Source of the DNA: B10-G9 sp963712165
GTDB taxonomy: Bacteria > Chloroflexota > Anaerolineae > Anaerolineales > UBA11858
Reading direction: 5' to 3'
NCBI GenBank assembly: GCA_963712165.1
Contig: CAVQGY010000001.1
Coordinates: 124,001-188,000 of the forward strand
DNA: 64,000 bases
Shown here: positions 63,531-64,000 of the stretch, one piece after another
How positions within the stretch are numbered: the stretch's first letter is position 1
Layout of the letters: each line of letters begins with the position of its first letter
The notes under the pieces: generated by a model
The model's input: only the letters and a program-made list of their open reading frames with translations
Database searches by the model: none
What the model was told of the DNA's origin: nothing
Program-made: the position numbers and the translations under genes

Positions 63531-64000
63531 ATGGCCTTTAAAGATAAAGAAGCCGAAAAGAATACTGAGCAGCTGAAAGAATCGATCCAAGAGAAGATCA
63601 ACGCTGCTGAGCAAAAATTAGCTGGTGTGACTACTAAGATCCAGCAGAGCCAGGCTGAAGTTGACAAACTAGCTCAGCGGAATATTGCCAATTCTGCCAA
63701 GATCAAGAACGTCAAAGAGAAAACCGAAGAGTTCAGCTCCGCCGCTGTAAGGGATGCATACGATGAAGCGCTCGATGCCCAGCAGAGGTTGTTTGTCATG
63801 CGAGGGCAAATAGACAAGCTTAAATCCGAACAGGTTCATCTGCAAGAGAACATCATGGAATTTCAAGATATGACTGCATTCTTAAGCCGAACTCCGCTGC
63901 TGGAGGGTGGTGAAACTGAGATCAATCCGGCCGAGTTCATCGAATCGGTCATCCAGGCTCAAGAGGTGGAAAGGAAGCGGCTGTCTAACAAGATGCATGA
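63531..64000 (+). CDS. DegS-like cytoplasmic sensor histidine kinase (3' part outside window)
   Basis: 156 codons are visible and the frame runs off the right edge. ATG at 63531 follows AGGAG. No membrane helix is present; the first 110 residues are a long coiled coil (EQLKESIQEKINAAEQKL, LFVMRGQIDKLKSEQVHLQE). At the edge the chain reads IQAQEVERKRLSNKMH, the H-box of the HisKA_3 (NarL-type partner) kinases, normally followed by DGPAQ. The layout is that of DegS: a soluble kinase with an N-terminal coiled-coil sensor. A DegU-like response regulator is expected beyond the window. Confidence 0.85.
   Translation, partial: MAFKDKEAEKNTEQLKESIQEKINAAEQKLAGVTTKIQQSQAEVDKLAQRNIANSAKIKNVKEKTEEFSSAAVRDAYDEALDAQQRLFVMRGQIDKLKSEQVHLQENIMEFQDMTAFLSRTPLLEGGETEINPAEFIESVIQAQEVERKRLSNKMH

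Overview
The window looks like chromosomal DNA of a Chloroflexota bacterium, most likely of the Anaerolineae. This is inferred from gene content: a very large MalT-like STAND ATPase with a C-terminal BTAD/OmpR-type activator domain, a long run of GT-C membrane glycosyltransferases, the paired radical-SAM (TIGR03960-type) and DUF2344 (TIGR03936-type) genes, a DegS-like cytoplasmic kinase, and a Gram-positive-type LexA box (GAAC-N4-GTTC). No plasmid, phage, insertion sequence or CRISPR array was seen. Base composition is mosaic: about 5-8 kb and 11.5-16 kb are G+C rich, while 8.1-11.4 kb is clearly A+T rich.

Layout. 1-5 kb: the 5' part of an SLC13-type anion transporter, then a broken extracellular nuclease with lamin-tail repeats. 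5-8 kb: a frameshifted terpenoid-cyclase-like protein, a HAD phosphatase and a frameshifted CPBP protease. 8.4-13.3 kb: the STAND-BTAD regulator, a divergent frameshifted MFS exporter, and a small orphan gene behind a candidate LexA site. 13.3-16.1 kb: ychF, an M29-like aminopeptidase and a YdcF-like gene in one operon. 16.2-25.8 kb: degV, a ferredoxin-NADP reductase, a YihY protein, an M14 peptidase, a TPR membrane protein, a COG2509-like flavoprotein, an MFS carrier and a GH13 alpha-glucosidase. 25.8-30.5 kb: a tight two-gene operon of a pentaheme cytochrome lipoprotein and a membrane-anchored Asp-box beta-propeller. 31-37 kb: acyl-CoA dehydrogenase and acyl-CoA ligase, tRNA-Arg(CCG), a decayed livM and a FabG-like SDR. 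37.4-42.5 kb: a radical SAM/DUF2344/prsW/nadE operon, then ndk. 42.6-46.8 kb: a huge acidic Trp-motif protein with HhH and TPR, and a second TPR protein.

47.3-63.4 kb is the most striking stretch: ten consecutive plus-strand genes, nearly all multi-pass GT-C or ligase-like proteins, often overlapping at start and stop codons. They most plausibly build or transfer a surface glycan from lipid-linked sugars; substrate and acceptor are unknown. The window ends inside a DegS-like histidine kinase with its own promoter.

Nine genes carry small indels. Most are one extra base in a run of identical bases, which points to sequencing or assembly error. The nuclease (catalytic core missing) and livM (5' truncation plus a stop codon) also carry damage that looks biological. 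Coordinates of broken genes give the whole reconstructed span.
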